NCBI GenBank assembly: GCA_913045275.1 | Contig: CAJWPG010000009.1 | Coordinates: 1 to 35,721 of the forward strand | Source: an uncultured Pelagibacteraceae bacterium | Lineage (GTDB): Bacteria > Pseudomonadota > Alphaproteobacteria > Pelagibacterales > Pelagibacteraceae | Reading direction: 5' to 3' | Length of the DNA: 35,721 nt | Part shown: positions 33,566-35,721 of the stretch, piece after piece | How the letters are laid out: the number at the start of each line of letters is the position of its first letter | Numbering within the stretch: position 1 is the stretch's first letter | Notes under the pieces: generated by a model | The model's input: only the letters and a program-made list of their open reading frames with translations | Told to the model about the DNA's origin: nothing | The model's database searches: none | Translations under genes and position numbers: made by a program

Positions 33566-35721
33566 ATGAAAAAATTTGTTTTTAACTTTAAATCGAAAGA
33601 TTCTACAAAATTAATAAATTCTAAAAATATACTAGGAGGAAAAGGTGCAAATTTATCAGAAATGGGCAAACTTGGCCTTCCTGTCCCGCCAGGTTTTACG
33701 ATTTCAACTGAAGTATGTGAATTATTTTATAAAAACAAAAAAAAATTAAATTCAAAAATTATTAAAGAGATAAATAAAGAATTAAAAAATATTGAAAAAA
33801 AATCAGAAAAAAAATTTGGCGATTTAAAAAATCCTTTATTGGTTTCAGTAAGATCTGGCGCAAGAGTTTCTATGCCTGGAATGATGGATACTATTTTAAA
33901 TCTTGGTCTTAACGACAAAACAGTACTAGCTCTTGCAAAAAAAACATCAAATATGAGATTTGCAAAAGATAGTTACAGAAGATTTATTCAAATGTACTCA
34001 AATGTTGTCTTGGGAATTGAAAATTATCATTTTGAAGAATTAATTGAAAATTATAAACTAACTAAAGGCGTTTTGTTAGATACAGATCTTGACGAGAATG
34101 ATTGGGATGGTTTGCTTAAGGATTTTAAAAATGTTGTTAGGGAAAAAACAAAAAAACATTTTCCACAGGATGTAAATCAACAACTAGTAGGAGCTATCAG
34201 TGCAGTATTTTCATCTTGGGAAAGTCATAGAGCAAAAGTTTATAGAAAACTAAATCAAATTCCATCCAACTGGGGTACGGCAGTAAATGTTCAGTCAATG
34301 GTGTTTGGTAACATGGGAGATAACTGTGCGACTGGGGTAGTTTTTACAAGAAATCCTTCAGACGGAAGCAATGACATATATGGCGAATACTTAATTAATG
34401 CCCAAGGAGAAGATGTTGTAGCAGGAACAAGAACTCCACAGCATATAACCAAAAAAGCTAGAATAAATTCAAAGGAAAAAATGCTCTCAATGGAAGAGTC
34501 TATGCCATTAATTTACAAACAATTAAAAAAAATATTATTGAAATTAGAGAAAAATTATAAAGACATGCAAGATGTTGAATTTACAGTAGAGAATAAAAAA
34601 CTATGGATGTTACAAACAAGATCAGGAAAGAGAACAGCAAAATCCGCAGTAAAAATAGCCATAGATATGGTTAAAGAAAAATTAATTTCAAAAAAAGATG
34701 CGGTTTTAAGAATTGAACCAAATTCTCTAGATACTTTGCTTCACCCAACCTTGGATGAAAAAAGTAATATAAAAGTAATTGCAAAAGGATTGCCCGCATC
34801 TCCAGGAGCAGCAAGTGGAAAAGTAGTTTTTTCCTCAGATGAAGCTGAAAGACTTAATGATATGATGCAAAATACAATATTAGTTAGAGTCGAAACTTCC
34901 CCAGAAGACATTCATGGTATGCATGCTGCTAAGGGAATTTTAACTGCCAGAGGCGGAATGACAAGTCATGCTGCAGTAGTTGCAAGAGGAATGGGTCGTC
35001 CATGCGTTTCTGGTTCAAGCGAAATAGAAATTGATTATGAAAATAATTTATTTAAGACAAATGGTTTTGAAATTAAGGAAGGAGATTTAATAACTATTGA
35101 TGGATCAACAGGTAGAATTATTTTAGGAGAGGTAAAAACTGTTAAACCTGAAATTTCAGGTGATTTTTCTAAATTAATGAGTTGGGCAGATAGTTTTAGA
35201 AAATTAAAAGTCAGAACAAATTCTGAAACACCTTTGGACAGCAAAATAGCTAGAGACTTTGGAGCCGAAGGAATTGGCCTATGCAGAACGGAACATATGT
35301 TCTTTGATGAAGAAAGAATTTTATCAGTTAGAGAAATGATACTTTCAAAATCAATAGAAGATCGAGCAAGTGCTTTAAGTAAACTATTACCACATCAAAA
35401 AAAAGATTTTATCGAAATATTTAAAATTATGAATGGACTTCCAGTTACAGTTAGACTTTTAGATCCGCCATTACATGAATTTTTACCTAAAAGCGCTAGC
35501 GAGATTGCGGATGTTTCAAAATCTTTAAATTTATCAATTAAAGAAATTGAGGGAAGAATTGATGAATTACATGAACAAAATCCGATGTTGGGACATAGAG
35601 GCTGTAGGCTAGGCATTTCTTTTCCTGAAATTTATGAAATGCAAACTAGAGCTATATTTGAAGCGCTAGTAGAATGTAAAAAAAGAAAAATAAAATCAAC
35701 TATGCCTGAAATAATGATCCC
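33566..35721 (+). CDS. ppdK: Pyruvate phosphate dikinase, N-terminal part (gene runs past the right edge)
   Basis: Interconverts pyruvate + ATP + phosphate and phosphoenolpyruvate + AMP + diphosphate, joining glycolysis and gluconeogenesis. 718 complete codons are present of a protein usually near 880-900 residues; the frame is open to the window end. The ATP-grasp domain starts LGGKGANLSEMGKLGLPVPP and holds VSVRSGARVSMPGMMDTILN; the swivelling phosphohistidine is His468 in ARGGMTSHAAVVARGMG; the PEP-binding barrel begins with GAEGIGLCRTEHMFF and LDPPLHEFLP, then HEQNPMLGHRGCRLGI. The ATG abuts the glyS stop; glyS-ppdK linkage is common in alphaproteobacteria. Confidence 0.97.
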   Translation, partial: MKKFVFNFKSKDSTKLINSKNILGGKGANLSEMGKLGLPVPPGFTISTEVCELFYKNKKKLNSKIIKEINKELKNIEKKSEKKFGDLKNPLLVSVRSGARVSMPGMMDTILNLGLNDKTVLALAKKTSNMRFAKDSYRRFIQMYSNVVLGIENYHFEELIENYKLTKGVLLDTDLDENDWDGLLKDFKNVVREKTKKHFPQDVNQQLVGAISAVFSSWESHRAKVYRKLNQIPSNWGTAVNVQSMVFGNMGDNCATGVVFTRNPSDGSNDIYGEYLINAQGEDVVAGTRTPQHITKKARINSKEKMLSMEESMPLIYKQLKKILLKLEKNYKDMQDVEFTVENKKLWMLQTRSGKRTAKSAVKIAIDMVKEKLISKKDAVLRIEPNSLDTLLHPTLDEKSNIKVIAKGLPASPGAASGKVVFSSDEAERLNDMMQNTILVRVETSPEDIHGMHAAKGILTARGGMTSHAAVVARGMGRPCVSGSSEIEIDYENNLFKTNGFEIKEGDLITIDGSTGRIILGEVKTVKPEISGDFSKLMSWADSFRKLKVRTNSETPLDSKIARDFGAEGIGLCRTEHMFFDEERILSVREMILSKSIEDRASALSKLLPHQKKDFIEIFKIMNGLPVTVRLLDPPLHEFLPKSASEIADVSKSLNLSIKEIEGRIDELHEQNPMLGHRGCRLGISFPEIYEMQTRAIFEALVECKKRKIKSTMPEIMI

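Noticed and set aside
1..35721. CRISPR arrays, insertion sequences, toxin-antitoxin pairs or a defence island
   Set aside because: No spaced direct repeats, transposase or integrase motifs, or small toxin-like gene pairs were found on either strand; nearly every base belongs to a recognised core gene.

Overview
The window looks like a stretch of core chromosome from a streamlined, very AT-rich alphaproteobacterium, most likely a SAR11 / Pelagibacter-type marine bacterium. The reasons are: G+C near 30% by eye, lysine- and asparagine-rich proteins, arginine written almost entirely as AGA, almost no intergenic DNA (no gene-free stretch reaches 300 bases), many 0-20 base gene contacts, and classic alphaproteobacterial gene orders (pgk-gap-tkt beside DUF4164-zapA; yebC-ruvC-tolQRAB-pal-cpoB-tilS-ftsH-folP-glmM; rluD-rpoH; xseB-ispA-dxs; glyQ-glyS-ppdK). 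The organism call is inference from these traits, not from a database match.

Layout. 1-3437 (minus): lower glycolysis/gluconeogenesis and pentose phosphate genes pgk (cut by the window edge), gap and tkt. 3493-6829 (plus): a small coiled-coil protein, zapA, 5-formyltetrahydrofolate cyclo-ligase, a YmdB-type phosphoesterase, yebC and a phage-type RuvC-like resolvase. 6880-11976: the Tol-Pal envelope system, tolQ-tolR-tolA-tolB-pal-cpoB, with a clear intrinsic terminator after pal. 11936-19439: tilS, ftsH, folP, glmM, thiD, purA, packed almost without gaps. 19458-21372 (minus): rpoH and an RluD-type pseudouridine synthase, followed by a plus-strand tRNA-Arg(UCG). 21473-23920 (minus): an ABC-2 exporter pair and a Sua5-type threonylcarbamoyl-AMP synthase. 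23941-26962 (plus): xseB, ispA, dxs. 26959-29710: aroC (minus), pdxH (plus) and a long-chain polyprenyl diphosphate synthase (minus), which meet tail to tail by 4-base overlaps. 29820-end (plus): an S49 peptidase, glyQ, glyS and the first 718 codons of pyruvate phosphate dikinase.

The genes are almost all housekeeping: central carbon flow (pgk, gap, tkt, ppdK), isoprenoid and quinone precursors (dxs, ispA, polyprenyl synthase), folate, thiamin and B6 metabolism (folP, 5-FCL, thiD, pdxH), envelope constriction (zapA, Tol-Pal, glmM), translation and tRNA modification (tilS, tsaC, rluD, glyQS) and stress response (rpoH, ftsH). I found no CRISPR array, insertion sequence, integrase, prophage or defence island, and no convincing undescribed multi-gene system. 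The most notable oddity is at the ruv locus: between yebC and tolQ there is a phage-type RuvC-like nuclease, with no ruvA, ruvB or ybgC. Other points worth a second look are NADP-type residues in the GAPDH, 12-14 base poly(A) tracts in the coding starts of the S49 peptidase and glyQ and in tolA, and the lack of room for a 6S RNA at its usual zapA/5-FCL site.
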